A program made the position numbers and the translations under genes. DNA of 51,463 nucleotides from Actinophytocola sp. (lineage in GTDB: Bacteria > Actinomycetota > Actinomycetes > Mycobacteriales > Pseudonocardiaceae): the NCBI GenBank assembly GCA_009377385.1, contig WHUD01000017.1, forward strand, positions 1 to 51,463, in the 5' to 3' direction. Of the stretch, positions 26,682 through 36,252 are shown in pieces; positions within the stretch are counted from its first letter, which is position 1; each line of letters starts with the position of its first letter. The notes below the pieces were generated by a model. That model saw only the letters and a list, made by a program, of their open reading frames with translations, was not told the DNA's origin and did no database searches.

Positions 26682-27753
26682 TCGCGCGATCAGGGACCTG
26701 ACCGTGAGGACGCTCAGGGCGCCGTTGCCGCGCCCGTGGGCGGAGGACGTGCGGCAGGTGTACCTGGTGGTGCTGCGGCTACGCGACTCCGAAGGGGGCG
26801 AGGGCATCGGCTTCAGCTGGACGCCGCGGGCGGGCGTCGCCGCGATCCGGGCGTTACTTGCTACCGACATCGCCGACGCCGTGGTTGGCTGGCCCACCGA
26901 TCCCGGCGTGGTCTGGGACCGGCTGTGGTGGCAGCTGCACGAGGCGGGCGGTGGCGGGATCACGACGATGGCGATGGCCGCGCTCGACATCGCGCTGTGG
27001 GATCTGCGCGGCAAGGCGTCCGGCAGCGGGCTCGCCGACCTCATCGGCCGGAGACGCGACGGCGTCGCCGTCTACAGCAGCGGCGTCAATCGGCACTACT
27101 CGCTTGACGAACTGATCGAGCAAGCACACCGCTGGCGCGCCGCGGGCTATCGCGGCGTCAAGATCAAGGTCGGGCATGACGACCTCGACACCGACGTCGA
27201 GCGGGTGGCAGCCGTCCGGGAGGTCATCGGGTCACGGTGCCCGCTGATGATCGACGCCAACCAGCGGTGGGACCTGCCCGCAGCTCGACGGGCCATCACC
27301 GCACTGGAGCGATTCGACCCGCACTGGGTGGAGGAACCGCTGCTGTCCGACGACCTCGGCGCGCACGCTGAGCTGCGGCGGCACATCGCCACTCCTATCG
27401 CGCTCGGCGAGAGCCTCTACACCTCCTACCAGTTCCGCGACGCCATCCAGCGCGGCGCCTGCGACGTCGTGCAGCCCAACGTGGCCAGGGTCGGCGGCGT
27501 CACGCCGTTCCTGCGCATCGCCGAGCTGGCCCGCACCTGCGGTGCCGGGCTCGCGCCGCACCTGCTCATCGACCTGTCCGGCCAGCTCGCCCTGACGCTG
27601 CCGCAGGGGTGCTGGGTCGAGGACGTCGAAGACGCGTCGTTCGACGCGCTCGGCGTGCTTACCGAGCCGAGCGGCGTGCACGTCGCGAACGGGTGGCTCA
27701 CGGCAGACACCCCGCCGGGCCACGGACTCCGCTTCACATCGACCGGCGACTGA
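26674..27753 (+). CDS. Enolase-superfamily enzyme, candidate galactarolactone cycloisomerase or sugar acid dehydratase
   Basis: Mandelate racemase/muconate lactonising enzyme family protein of 359 aa. Catalytic and metal residues are visible: K163-x-K165 in VKIKVG, Asp194 in MIDANQRW, Glu220 in WVEEPL, Glu246 in ALGES, and His296 in APHLL. KxK plus His fits the mandelate racemase subgroup. Next to uronate dehydrogenase-like and KdgD genes it probably turns galactarolactone into 5-keto-4-deoxyglucarate, as Agrobacterium Gci does. Direct galactarate or glucarate dehydration is the alternative. It overlaps kdgD by 8 bp. Confidence 0.8.
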   Translation: MADRAIRDLTVRTLRAPLPRPWAEDVRQVYLVVLRLRDSEGGEGIGFSWTPRAGVAAIRALLATDIADAVVGWPTDPGVVWDRLWWQLHEAGGGGITTMAMAALDIALWDLRGKASGSGLADLIGRRRDGVAVYSSGVNRHYSLDELIEQAHRWRAAGYRGVKIKVGHDDLDTDVERVAAVREVIGSRCPLMIDANQRWDLPAARRAITALERFDPHWVEEPLLSDDLGAHAELRRHIATPIALGESLYTSYQFRDAIQRGACDVVQPNVARVGGVTPFLRIAELARTCGAGLAPHLLIDLSGQLALTLPQGCWVEDVEDASFDALGVLTEPSGVHVANGWLTADTPPGHGLRFTSTGD

Positions 27754-27781
27754 GCCCGCCAACAAGGAGTGTGACTACATC

Positions 27782-29101
27782 ATGAGAGTCCGCAAGCGAG
27801 CGATGGCCGCTACCGTGGCCGCCGCACTCGTCCCGCTGGCCATCGTCGTCACGGCGGGACCGGCGTCGGGCGACGACGACCACGGCCGCACCGTGCTCCC
27901 ACCGCACGACGGTTGGGCGTCCGCTCAGGGCGGCACGACCGGTGGCGCGGCGGCTGACGAGCACGTCTACCGGGTGAGCACGTGGCAGGAGTTCCGCGAC
28001 GCGCTCGGCGGGGACGACGCACGGGGCGACACCACGCCGCGCATCGTTTACGTCGAGGGCATGCTGGACGCCAACACCACCGCCGACGGCGACCGGCTCG
28101 ACTGCGACGACTACGCCGACCCCGAGTACGACTTCGACGCCTACCTCGACACCTACGACCCGGACGGTGAATGGGGCAACCGCGACCCGGAAGGTCCGCT
28201 TGAAGAGGCGCGGGATCGCTCGCACGACAACCAGGACGCCCAGGTGCGGCAGTACGTCGGGTCGAACGTCACCATCATCGGCGTCGGGGAGGACGCGGGC
28301 ATCACCCACGGCTCGCTGACCGTCCGCGACTCCGACAACGTCATCATCCGGAACCTGCACCTGTCCAACGCCTACGACTGTTTCCCCGTCTGGGACCCCA
28401 ACGACTCGGGCGGCAACTGGAACTCCGAGTTCGACAATCTGTGGATCGCGACGTCGACACACGTGTGGGTCGACCACAACACCTTCGACGACGGCGATGC
28501 CCCGCCACAGTCGCTGCCGAAGTACTACGGCCAGAAGTACGAGGTGCACGACGGCCTGCTCGACATCACCAACGGCGCCGACATGGTGACGTCGTCGTAC
28601 AACGTGTTCCGCGAGCACGACAAGATGATGCTGTTCGGCTCGACCGACAACCCGAGGCTCGACCGGAACAAGCTGCGCATCACGATGCACCACAACCTCA
28701 TCGAGGACAGTGGGCAGCGCACCCCACGGGTCCGGTTCGGACAGGTCGACGTGTACAACAACTACTACGTCGAGCCCGACAGCGACGGCTTCCAGTACCA
28801 CTGGGGTGTCGGTGTCGAGTCGCAGATCTATGCCGAGAACAACTACTTCTCGCTGGCCGACGGCATCGAACCGGCCGAGATCATCCACGAGTGGCGCGGC
28901 TCGCAGCTCACCGACACCGGGACGCTGGTGAACGGCCGCAGTGCCGCGAACCGGGTCGACGTCGTCGCCGAGTACAACGCTGCGAACGACCCTGATCTCG
29001 GTGACGTGGAATGGCAGCCGACGCTGCGGACGACGGTGCACCCCACGCAGTCGGTGCCCGGCATCGTCACCGACAAGGCAGGCGCGGGCAAGCTCGATTG
29101 A
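27782..29101 (+). CDS. Secreted pectate lyase (PL1)
   Basis: Exported polysaccharide lyase of 439 aa that cleaves polygalacturonate by beta-elimination outside the cell. A Sec signal (RVRKR, hydrophobic AALVPLAIVVTAG, cleavage near ASG) is followed by an acidic mature protein. PL1 parallel beta-helix motifs include DNVIIRNLHL, WVDHNTFDDG, DITNGADMVTSSYNVF, and HHNLIEDSGQRTPRVRFG with the catalytic arginine region. AAGGAG lies 12 nt before the ATG. It is placed between the cytoplasmic galacturonate enzymes, 28 bp after the enolase-family gene and so likely in the same message. Confidence 0.9.
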   Translation: MRVRKRAMAATVAAALVPLAIVVTAGPASGDDDHGRTVLPPHDGWASAQGGTTGGAAADEHVYRVSTWQEFRDALGGDDARGDTTPRIVYVEGMLDANTTADGDRLDCDDYADPEYDFDAYLDTYDPDGEWGNRDPEGPLEEARDRSHDNQDAQVRQYVGSNVTIIGVGEDAGITHGSLTVRDSDNVIIRNLHLSNAYDCFPVWDPNDSGGNWNSEFDNLWIATSTHVWVDHNTFDDGDAPPQSLPKYYGQKYEVHDGLLDITNGADMVTSSYNVFREHDKMMLFGSTDNPRLDRNKLRITMHHNLIEDSGQRTPRVRFGQVDVYNNYYVEPDSDGFQYHWGVGVESQIYAENNYFSLADGIEPAEIIHEWRGSQLTDTGTLVNGRSAANRVDVVAEYNAANDPDLGDVEWQPTLRTTVHPTQSVPGIVTDKAGAGKLD

Positions 29102-29116
29102 GCCCCGCAGCAGCAC

Positions 29117-29154
29117 GGCCGGTGCGGCGGCCTCGCATCCCCGCAGCACCGGCC
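29117..29154. terminator. Hairpin between pectate lyase and aldehyde dehydrogenase genes
   Basis: Perfect 9-bp arms GGCCGGTGC and GCACCGGCC are separated by 20 nt. There is no T-run. It may partly terminate or stabilise the pectate lyase message. Confidence 0.4.
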
Positions 29155-29179
29155 CCACCCGCGATTCGAGGAGTAGCCC

Positions 29180-30664
29180 ATGACCGCGACCGCACTCTGC
29201 GACACGCCCAGGGAGGCCGCACGCTTGGCCGCCGATGCGATGGATTGGCTGGCGGAGAGGTCGCCGCGCGAGCGGGGCGAGTTGCTGCTGGCGGTCGCCG
29301 GCGCGCTGGACGGCGCGGCGGCCGAGCTCATCGCGCTTGCCGACGAGGAGACCGCGCTCGGGGAGGCAAGGCTGACCGGCGAGATGGCCCGCACCACTGG
29401 GCAGCTGCGGCTGTTCGCCAACGTCCTCGCCGAGGGCTCCTACCTTGAGGCCACGCTCGACGCCGCCGATCCGGACGCCACTCCGCCCCGTCCCGACCTG
29501 CGTCGCATGCTCGAACCCCTCGGGCCGGTCGCGGTGTTCGCGGCGAGCAACTTCCCGTTCGCGTTCAGCGTCGCCGGTGGCGACACGGCGTCCGCGCTGG
29601 CCGCTGGCTGCCCGGTGGTGCTGAAGGCACACTCCGGGCACCCGAAGCTGTCCGAACGCACCACGGCCGTCGTGTCGGCCGCGTTGGAGCACGGCGGAGC
29701 ACCCGCCGGCACGTTCTCGTGCCTCGCGGGACGCGGTGCTGGCCGGGAGCTGGTGCGGGACCCGGACATCCGCGCGGTCGGGTTCACCGGCTCATTGGCA
29801 GGCGGGCGTGCCCTGTTCGACCTCGCCGCCGCGCGCGAGGACCCGATTCCGTTCTTTGGCGAACTGGGCAGCATCAATCCGGTGCTCATCACCCGGCGTG
29901 CCGTACGCGAACGCGGCACGGCCATCGCCGAGGGCCTTGTCGGCTCGTTCACCCTTGGCGTCGGGCAGTTCTGCACCAAGCCGGGGATCGTGCTGGTACC
30001 CGACGACACGGGGTTCGAACAGCTCGTCGTCGACGCCCTCGCGGGCGCCACCGGTGGACGGATGCTGACCGACCGGATCGCCGGCGGCTTCCACGGCGGC
30101 GTCGGCGAGCTCCTCGCGACCGGTTCGGCGCGGCTGCTCGACGGCTCAGGTGGGCATGTCGACACCGCCACCCGGCACGCGGATCCGGTGCTGCTCGCGG
30201 CCGATGCCGCCGACCTGATCCGGGACCCGGAGCCGTTGTTGCGGGAGAACTTCGGCCCTGCCTGTGCCCTGGTGCGGTACCGCGATGGCGACGAGTTGGC
30301 TGCCGCCGTCGACGTCCTGCCCGGCAGCCTGACTACCACGGTGCACGCCGAGCAGGCCGACGTCACGGCGCTCACCGGCGTGGTCGCGCTCAAGGCCCGG
30401 TCGGGACGGCTGGTGTGGAACGGCTGGCCCACCGGCGTCGCGGTGACCTGGTCGCAGCACCACGGCGGCCCCTGGCCTGCGACCACCGCACCGCTGCACA
30501 CCTCGGTCGGCGCCACCGCGATCCGCCGCTGGCTCCGGCCGGTCTGCTACCAGGACTACCCAGCGGAGCTGCTGCCGCCCGCGCTGCGCGACGACAACCC
30601 GCTCGGCCTGCCCCGCAGGGTCAACAGCCTGCGCACCACCACTCAGTCCACACGGGACGGATGA
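29180..30664 (+). CDS. 2-oxoglutarate semialdehyde (2,5-dioxovalerate) dehydrogenase
   Basis: Aldehyde dehydrogenase of 494 aa of the NADP-dependent ketoglutarate-semialdehyde branch. The oxyanion asparagine region reads ASNFPFAFSVAGGD, the general-base glutamate is in FFGELGSINPV, and the nucleophilic cysteine is in VGQFCTKPG. This branch oxidises 2-oxoglutarate semialdehyde to 2-oxoglutarate, the step directly after KdgD, so it feeds pectin carbon into the TCA cycle. GAGGAG precedes the ATG. The ATPase gene begins 13 bp after its stop. Confidence 0.88.
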   Translation: MTATALCDTPREAARLAADAMDWLAERSPRERGELLLAVAGALDGAAAELIALADEETALGEARLTGEMARTTGQLRLFANVLAEGSYLEATLDAADPDATPPRPDLRRMLEPLGPVAVFAASNFPFAFSVAGGDTASALAAGCPVVLKAHSGHPKLSERTTAVVSAALEHGGAPAGTFSCLAGRGAGRELVRDPDIRAVGFTGSLAGGRALFDLAAAREDPIPFFGELGSINPVLITRRAVRERGTAIAEGLVGSFTLGVGQFCTKPGIVLVPDDTGFEQLVVDALAGATGGRMLTDRIAGGFHGGVGELLATGSARLLDGSGGHVDTATRHADPVLLAADAADLIRDPEPLLRENFGPACALVRYRDGDELAAAVDVLPGSLTTTVHAEQADVTALTGVVALKARSGRLVWNGWPTGVAVTWSQHHGGPWPATTAPLHTSVGATAIRRWLRPVCYQDYPAELLPPALRDDNPLGLPRRVNSLRTTTQSTRDG

Positions 30665-30677
30665 AAGAAGGAACACC

Positions 30678-31754
<1,077 letters not shown>

Positions 31755-31785
31755 CCGGCCGGTCACCATCGGCGGCGGGGGCGTG

Positions 31786-31799
31786 TGAATGCGCTTTCA
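31786..31799. promoter_or_regulatory. LacI-type operator, autoregulatory
   Basis: TGAATGCGCTTTCA is near-palindromic (TGAA-x-GCGC-x-TTCA) and shares the GCGCT core with the other island boxes. It ends 55 bp before the chosen lacI-family start, suitable for autorepression. Confidence 0.65.
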
Positions 31800-31854
31800 A
31801 CTAGAGTGTCGGGTAGCTGAGCTAGTCGATCGGGTGCACCCAGGAGTCAGAGAT

Positions 31855-32889
31855 ATGGATCGTCGGCCTCACGTGACGCTGGAGGACGTCGCCCGCGCAG
31901 CCGAGGTCTCGCTGGCGACCGCGTCTCGTGCGCTCAACGGCACGACGAAAGTGGGCTCGAGCCTGCGCGAGCGGGTGCTCGCGGCCGCCGAGGAACTGGC
32001 CTACACGCCGAACGCCCACGCACAGATGCTCGCTGGCGCGGCCAAGCGGACCGTGGGTGTGATCTGCCACGACGTCAGCGACCCCTACTTTGCCGGTGTC
32101 GCTCGCGGTGTGATGCGGGTGGCAGACGACAACGGACTGCTTGTGATGCTGGCCAGCACGTTCCGCGACCCGCAGAAGGAGATCGCCTACGTCTCGACGC
32201 TGCGGGCGCAACGGGCGTCGGCGATCGTGCTGATCGGGTCCGGCTTCGAGGACAAGGCGTGGGAGCGCGCCCTCGCCGCCGAGATCGAGCCGTACCGGCG
32301 CGGCGGCGGCCAGGTCGCGGTGGTGAGCAGGCACCGCAACCTCAAGGTCGACAGCGTGCAGCCTGCGAACCGGCAGGGCGCGGCCGACCTGGCGCGTGCG
32401 CTGCTCGCCCAGGGGCACCGGAAGTTCGCCGTGCTCGCCGGGCCGCGCTCGCTCACCACGGTGGTGGACCGGCTTGCGGGGTTCCGCGACGCACTCGCCG
32501 AGGCCGGGGTCGAGCTCGCCGAGGCCAACATCGTCGAAGCGGCGTTCACCCGCGACGGCGGCTATGCGGCGATGTCGGAGCTGATCGCACGGGGTCTCGA
32601 CGCGACCTGCGTGTTCGCCGTGACCGACGTGATGGCCGTCGGTGCGCTCACCGCCGCACGCGAGGCCGGGCTGTCGGTTCCGGACGAGGTGTCCCTTGCC
32701 GGGTTCGACGACATACCGATCGTGCGCGACCTGACGCCGCCGCTGACGACGGTGGCGCTACCGCTCGAGGAGCTGGGCGAGCGGGCGATGGAGCTGGCTA
32801 TCAGCGACAACCGCCGAACCCGCAGCCGGGTGCTGCGCGTCTCCGGTGAGGTCGTGCTGCGGGACAGCACGGCGCCGCCACGCGGCTAG
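31855..32889 (+). CDS. LacI-family transcriptional regulator
   Basis: Regulator of 344 aa. The N-terminal helix-turn-helix reads VTLEDVARAAEVSLATASRALNG with the hinge helix after RVLAAAEELAYTPNAHAQML. A periplasmic-binding-protein-like effector domain follows, ending SLAGFDDIPIVRDLTPPLTTV. The ATG at 31,855 has AGGAG 8 nt upstream; an in-frame ATG at 31,789 would lie inside the operator and is rejected. Boxes with the GCGCT core occur before this gene, the DUF993 gene and both transcripts at 18.8 kb, so it is the likely island repressor, relieved by a pectin-derived sugar acid. Confidence 0.88.
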   Translation: MDRRPHVTLEDVARAAEVSLATASRALNGTTKVGSSLRERVLAAAEELAYTPNAHAQMLAGAAKRTVGVICHDVSDPYFAGVARGVMRVADDNGLLVMLASTFRDPQKEIAYVSTLRAQRASAIVLIGSGFEDKAWERALAAEIEPYRRGGGQVAVVSRHRNLKVDSVQPANRQGAADLARALLAQGHRKFAVLAGPRSLTTVVDRLAGFRDALAEAGVELAEANIVEAAFTRDGGYAAMSELIARGLDATCVFAVTDVMAVGALTAAREAGLSVPDEVSLAGFDDIPIVRDLTPPLTTVALPLEELGERAMELAISDNRRTRSRVLRVSGEVVLRDSTAPPRG

Positions 32890-32932
32890 CGCACTCACTG
32901 ACCGGACCACCCTTCCCTGACGTGACAAGTTA

Positions 32933-32946
32933 AGAAAGCGCTTACA
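32933..32946. promoter_or_regulatory. LacI-type operator upstream of the DUF993 gene
   Basis: AGAAAGCGCTTACA is identical to the third box at 18,883-18,896, the only exact 14-base match between the two control regions. It ends 14 bp before the ATG at 32,961. A partial copy (AAGCGCTTAC) lies inside the coding sequence at 33,062. Confidence 0.75.
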
Positions 32947-32960
32947 GAAAGGCAGAATCG

Positions 32961-34121
32961 ATGACCAGCTTGCTCCTCCCAACCAGAGACGGCGCGCTGG
33001 AGCGCTGGTTGCCCACCGCTGCCCCGGTGCGAGCGGTGACGCGCCGGCCGCCGGTGTCGCGAAGCGCTTACGCTGCGGCGCACGTCGTTGCCGACGCGTT
33101 CGCGCCCGCCGACCCGGGTCATGAGGTGGCGCTCGACTGGGACGCGACGCTCGCGTTCCGGCGTCACCTGTGGTCCTGCGGGCTCGGGGTGGCGGAGGCG
33201 ATGGACACCGCACAGCGCGGCATGGGACTGGACTGGCCGACCACCCACGAGCTGATCCGCCGTACCGGCGCCGAAGCGCGTGCGTGTGGCGGCCGATGGG
33301 TCGCAGGCGTCGGCACCGACCAGCTGCCGCAGAAGCCTGCCACGATCGACGCGGTCGCCGGGGCGTGGCGCGAGCAGTTGGAGCTGGTCGCGGGCGAGGG
33401 CGCGACGCCGGTCGTGATGGCGAGCAGGGCGCTCGCCGCCGTCGCACGCGGGCCCGCCGACTACCGCGCCGCGTACGGCAAGCTGCTCTCCGGGGCTGAC
33501 GGGCCGGTGCTGTTGCACTGGCTCGGCGAGCAGTTCGACCCGGCGCTGGCCGGGTACTGGGGGCACACGGACGTGCGCGCCGCCGCCCGCGAGCTCGCCG
33601 ACCTGTGTGCCGAGCACGCATCGGTGGTCGCGGGCGTGAAGGTGTCGGTGCTCGACGCCGACGTCGAGACCGAGTTCCGGCGCGCGCTGCCTGACGGCGT
33701 CGCCTGCTATACCGGCGACGACTTCAACTACCCCGCCCTCATCGCAGGGGACGACCAGGGGCACAGCGATGCGCTGCTCGGCATCTTCGACCCGATCGCG
33801 CCGGTCGCGGGCGCCGCACTGGCCAGGCTGGACGACGGCGACACGGCCGGCTTTCATGCGCTGCTCGACCCTACGGTGCCGATGTCGCGCGAGATCTTCC
33901 GTGCACCGACCAAGCACTACAAGGTCGGCATCGTGTTTCTCGCCTACCTCGCCGGGCACCAGTCGCACTTCCGCATGGTTGGCGGGCTCGAGTCGGCCCG
34001 CTCCATCGTGCACCTGGCCGAGGTGTTGCGGCTCGCCGACACCGCAGGCGTGCTCGGTGATCCCGACCTCGCGGTGGCACGGATGCGCCCGCTGCTCGTC
34101 GCTGCGGGAGTGGACGCGTGA
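32961..34121 (+). CDS. DUF993 family protein (DapA-like TIM barrel)
   Basis: Protein of 386 aa annotated in relatives as DUF993 or dihydrodipicolinate-synthase-like. A TIM-barrel layout is suggested by repeated beta/alpha units: WVAGVGTDQLP, TPVVMASRALAAV, PVLLHWLGEQFDP, VAGVKVSVLDAD (a candidate Schiff-base lysine), and CYTGDDFNYPALIAGD. Its reaction is not known to me. Homologues usually neighbour a Gfo/Idh/MocA oxidoreductase and a TIM-barrel isomerase, as here. It shares the LacI box and is coupled to the next gene by a TGATG overlap. Confidence 0.8.
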   Translation: MTSLLLPTRDGALERWLPTAAPVRAVTRRPPVSRSAYAAAHVVADAFAPADPGHEVALDWDATLAFRRHLWSCGLGVAEAMDTAQRGMGLDWPTTHELIRRTGAEARACGGRWVAGVGTDQLPQKPATIDAVAGAWREQLELVAGEGATPVVMASRALAAVARGPADYRAAYGKLLSGADGPVLLHWLGEQFDPALAGYWGHTDVRAAARELADLCAEHASVVAGVKVSVLDADVETEFRRALPDGVACYTGDDFNYPALIAGDDQGHSDALLGIFDPIAPVAGAALARLDDGDTAGFHALLDPTVPMSREIFRAPTKHYKVGIVFLAYLAGHQSHFRMVGGLESARSIVHLAEVLRLADTAGVLGDPDLAVARMRPLLVAAGVDA

Positions 34122-34939
34122 TGGAGCGGCTGAGCCTGAACCAGATCACCACCAAGACCTGGAGCGTGCCCGAAGCCATAGCGGGCTGCGCCGAGGCAGG
34201 CGTCGGCTGGATCGGACTCTGGCGCGACAAGGTCGCCGAGGTCGGCGTCGACGAGACCGCGCGGCTGCTCAGGCGGCACGGGGTGCGAGTGTCCTCGCTC
34301 TGCCGGGGCGGCTTCTTCACCGGCGTGACGCCAGACGGGTCACCCATTGACGGCGTCGCGGATACCCGGCTGGCCATCGACGAAGCCGCCCGGCTCGGCA
34401 CCGGCGAGCTGGTGCTGGTCGTGGGCGGGGTCGCGCGTAATGACCTGGCCGGATCCCGGCAACGGGTGGCTGACGCGGTCGGCGAGCTCACCCCGTACGC
34501 GCTCGACCGTGGCGTACGGCTCGGTCTCGAGGCGCTGCACCCGATGCAGTGCGCGGAACGCTCCGTGCTGTCCACGGTGGATCAGGCGCTGGAGATCGCG
34601 GCAGAGCATCCCGCAGAGGCGGTCGGCGTCGTCGTCGACGAGTTCCACGTGTGGTGGGACCCACGCATCGAAGAGTCGATCGCCAAGGCCGCCGGGCGAA
34701 TCGTCGGTTTCCACGTGTGCGACCAGCTCGTTCCGCTGACCGACACGCTGCTGGGACGCGCGCTGCCGGGGGATGGCCCGATCGACCACCTGCGGCTGCG
34801 CCGATGCGTCGAGGCGGCGGGCTACGACGGCCCGATCGAGGTGGAGGTGTTCAACGCCGAGCTGTGGCGCAAGCCGGGGCACGAGGTGCTGCGGGACGTC
34901 ATCGCGTCGTATCGGGAGCACTGCGTCGTGGCCTCGTGA
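34121..34939 (+). CDS. Sugar phosphate isomerase/epimerase-like TIM-barrel protein
   Basis: AP-endonuclease-2-type TIM barrel of 272 aa. Likely metal ligands are the glutamate in GLEALHP, the aspartate of VVVDEFHVWW, the histidine of GFHVCD, and the glutamate of IEVEVFN. Relatives include xylose-isomerase-like epimerases and 3-keto-sugar lyases or hydratases, so the fold does not fix the reaction. The ATG at 34,121 follows GGGAG; a GTG at 34,118 is also possible. It ends the DUF993 unit and is the last intact gene before the right boundary of the island. Confidence 0.8.
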   Translation: MERLSLNQITTKTWSVPEAIAGCAEAGVGWIGLWRDKVAEVGVDETARLLRRHGVRVSSLCRGGFFTGVTPDGSPIDGVADTRLAIDEAARLGTGELVLVVGGVARNDLAGSRQRVADAVGELTPYALDRGVRLGLEALHPMQCAERSVLSTVDQALEIAAEHPAEAVGVVVDEFHVWWDPRIEESIAKAAGRIVGFHVCDQLVPLTDTLLGRALPGDGPIDHLRLRRCVEAAGYDGPIEVEVFNAELWRKPGHEVLRDVIASYREHCVVAS

Positions 34940-35115
34940 CACGCGTGCTCGGTGTCGATCCGGGAGCGGATGCAGGGGAATTCGGTGTGACTCCGGAACT
35001 GACGCGCAGCGGTGAGGGCGACGGGTGAGGCGAACGGCCACTGGACCATGGGTCTGGGAAGGCGCCTCGTGCCTGCCGTGCCGCTGGTGCACGACGGGAC
35101 CGAACGTGCACACGA

Positions 35116-35256
35116 TTGAGGGTCCCGCAGCGCAAATCCGCCAGGCGACTGCCACCGCTCGTCGTCCCGGTGCTGCTGGTGCTGCTCGCAGGCAGTGCGG
35201 TGGTCTCGGTCGGCTTCGGAGCCGAGCCGCTGCCGTGGCCGGTGGTCGGTGCTTGA
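35116..35256 (+). pseudogene. Fragment resembling the N terminus of a FecCD-type permease
   Basis: From a TTG the frame reads MRVPQRKSARRLPP, then VVPVLLVLLAGSAVVSVGFG and AEPLPWPVVGA, then stops. A basic tail, one hydrophobic helix and a VGFGAxPLP segment are how iron-siderophore permeases of the FecCD family begin. Only 46 codons remain, and the frame runs into the prpE remnant. It is probably debris; a tiny membrane peptide cannot be excluded. Confidence 0.3.
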
Positions 35257-35290
35257 CAGCCTTCGCTCGATCCTGCGTACCGAGCGATAA
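35249..35290 (+). pseudogene. prpE 3' remnant
   Basis: Thirteen codons and a stop read V-LDSLRSILRTER, matching the C terminus of PrpE at 13,574-13,615 (V-LDSLRVVLRGER) at 10 of 13 residues. As with the intact prpE, an aldose epimerase gene follows directly. Upstream the homology ends at once. Confidence 0.75.
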
Positions 35291-35409
35291 CCCGCCGAGC
35301 GCGGTATTCTGCTGCCTCCATGGACACCGATGTACGGGAGCCGACCGGCGAGCAGGTCGACCTGCGGGCACACGGCTACACGGCCACGGTGACCCAGCTC
35401 GGGGCCACC
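35249..35409 (+). repeat. Right copy of diverged flanking duplication
   Basis: Covers the prpE remnant, a 29-bp spacer (12 bp in the left copy) and the first 30 codons of the intact galM. Order and orientation match the left copy at 13,575-13,717. Divergence of about 20% rules out a recent target duplication and suggests that the copy came in with the island from a related genome. Confidence 0.8.
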
Positions 35410-36243
35410 CTGCGCCTGCTCGCGTACGAGGACCGCCCGCTGGTGCGTGGTTTCGCCGCCGACCAGCCGCGGCCGGTCTACAGTGGCGCGCTCCTTGCGC
35501 CATGGCCGAACCGCATCGGCGACGGCCGCTACCACTACGACGGCGCCGAGCACCTGCTGCCGATCAACGAACAGGAGCGGGCCACCGCGTTGCACGGTCT
35601 CGTCGCAGGCATGCGGTGGGACATCGCGAGCAGCTCACCCGACGCCGTCGCGCTGCGGCACACCCTGCGGCCTGGACCCGGCTACCCGTTCCAGCTCGAC
35701 CTCGACGTGGCGTACCGGCTGACCGCGTACGGCCTTGAAGCCCGGCTGACCGCGCGCAACGCGGGGAACCGCGTGGCGCCCTATGGCTGCGGCATCCATC
35801 CGTACCTGGTCGCGGGGGAAGGGCAGGTCGACGACTGGACCCTCCAACTGCCAGCGGCGCGCTACCTCGACGTCGATCCGGAGCGCCTGCTCCCGATCGG
35901 CGAGCGCACGGTCGACGGCACACCGTTCGACTTCCGCGAGCCGCGCCCGATCGGCGACGTCGACATCGACAACGCCTTCGGTGGCATCGGCTTCGACTCG
36001 TCAGGTCACGCCGCCGCGGTGCTCGTCGATCGGCAGGGCAGCGGGGTGCGGATAACCTGGAACGAGAGCTGCCCATGGGTGCAGGTCCACACCGCCGACC
36101 GGCCCGAACCGGAGCTGCACCGCACCGGGCTCGCGGTGGAGCCGATGACCTGCCCGCCGGATGCCTTCCGCACCGGTACCGACGTCGTGCACCTGCGGCC
36201 GGGACAGACCCACACCGTCACCTGGCGGCTCACGGCGATCTGA
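35320..36243 (+). CDS. Aldose 1-epimerase family protein
   Basis: Mutarotase-family protein of 307 aa that interconverts alpha and beta anomers of aldoses. Visible elements are the N-terminal VREPTGEQVDLRAHGYTATV, APWPNRIGDGRY, the histidine of ATALHGLVAGMRW, and the second histidine of YGCGIHPYLVAGEG. Length is normal for the family. It has no clear ribosome site and may be read from a leaderless message. A diverged stump of the same gene sits at 13,628. The pirin gene follows after 9 bp. It may serve pectin sugars or xylose, or be unrelated to the island. Confidence 0.87.
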   Translation: MDTDVREPTGEQVDLRAHGYTATVTQLGATLRLLAYEDRPLVRGFAADQPRPVYSGALLAPWPNRIGDGRYHYDGAEHLLPINEQERATALHGLVAGMRWDIASSSPDAVALRHTLRPGPGYPFQLDLDVAYRLTAYGLEARLTARNAGNRVAPYGCGIHPYLVAGEGQVDDWTLQLPAARYLDVDPERLLPIGERTVDGTPFDFREPRPIGDVDIDNAFGGIGFDSSGHAAAVLVDRQGSGVRITWNESCPWVQVHTADRPEPELHRTGLAVEPMTCPPDAFRTGTDVVHLRPGQTHTVTWRLTAI

Positions 36244-36252
36244 GGGGTACGC

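Larger units (their letters stand above)
34940..35319. other. Gene-free right boundary of the island with fragments
   Basis: This 380-bp stretch holds no intact gene. It contains a signal-anchor-like fragment at 35,116-35,256 and a prpE 3' remnant at 35,249-35,290. Just before galM a TATTCT hexamer (35,305-35,310) sits 9 bp from the ATG, where a leaderless promoter could lie, as no ribosome site is visible. 34,940-35,115 shows nothing recognisable. Confidence 0.6.

Noticed and set aside
27734-29692. 652-codon minus-strand frame opposite the pectate lyase
   Set aside because: Composition typical of an antisense shadow in high-G+C DNA; the pectate lyase on the plus strand is unambiguous.
31789-31855. 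Upstream ATG for the LacI regulator
   Set aside because: It lies inside the probable operator, has no ribosome site and adds residues not expected before the helix-turn-helix.
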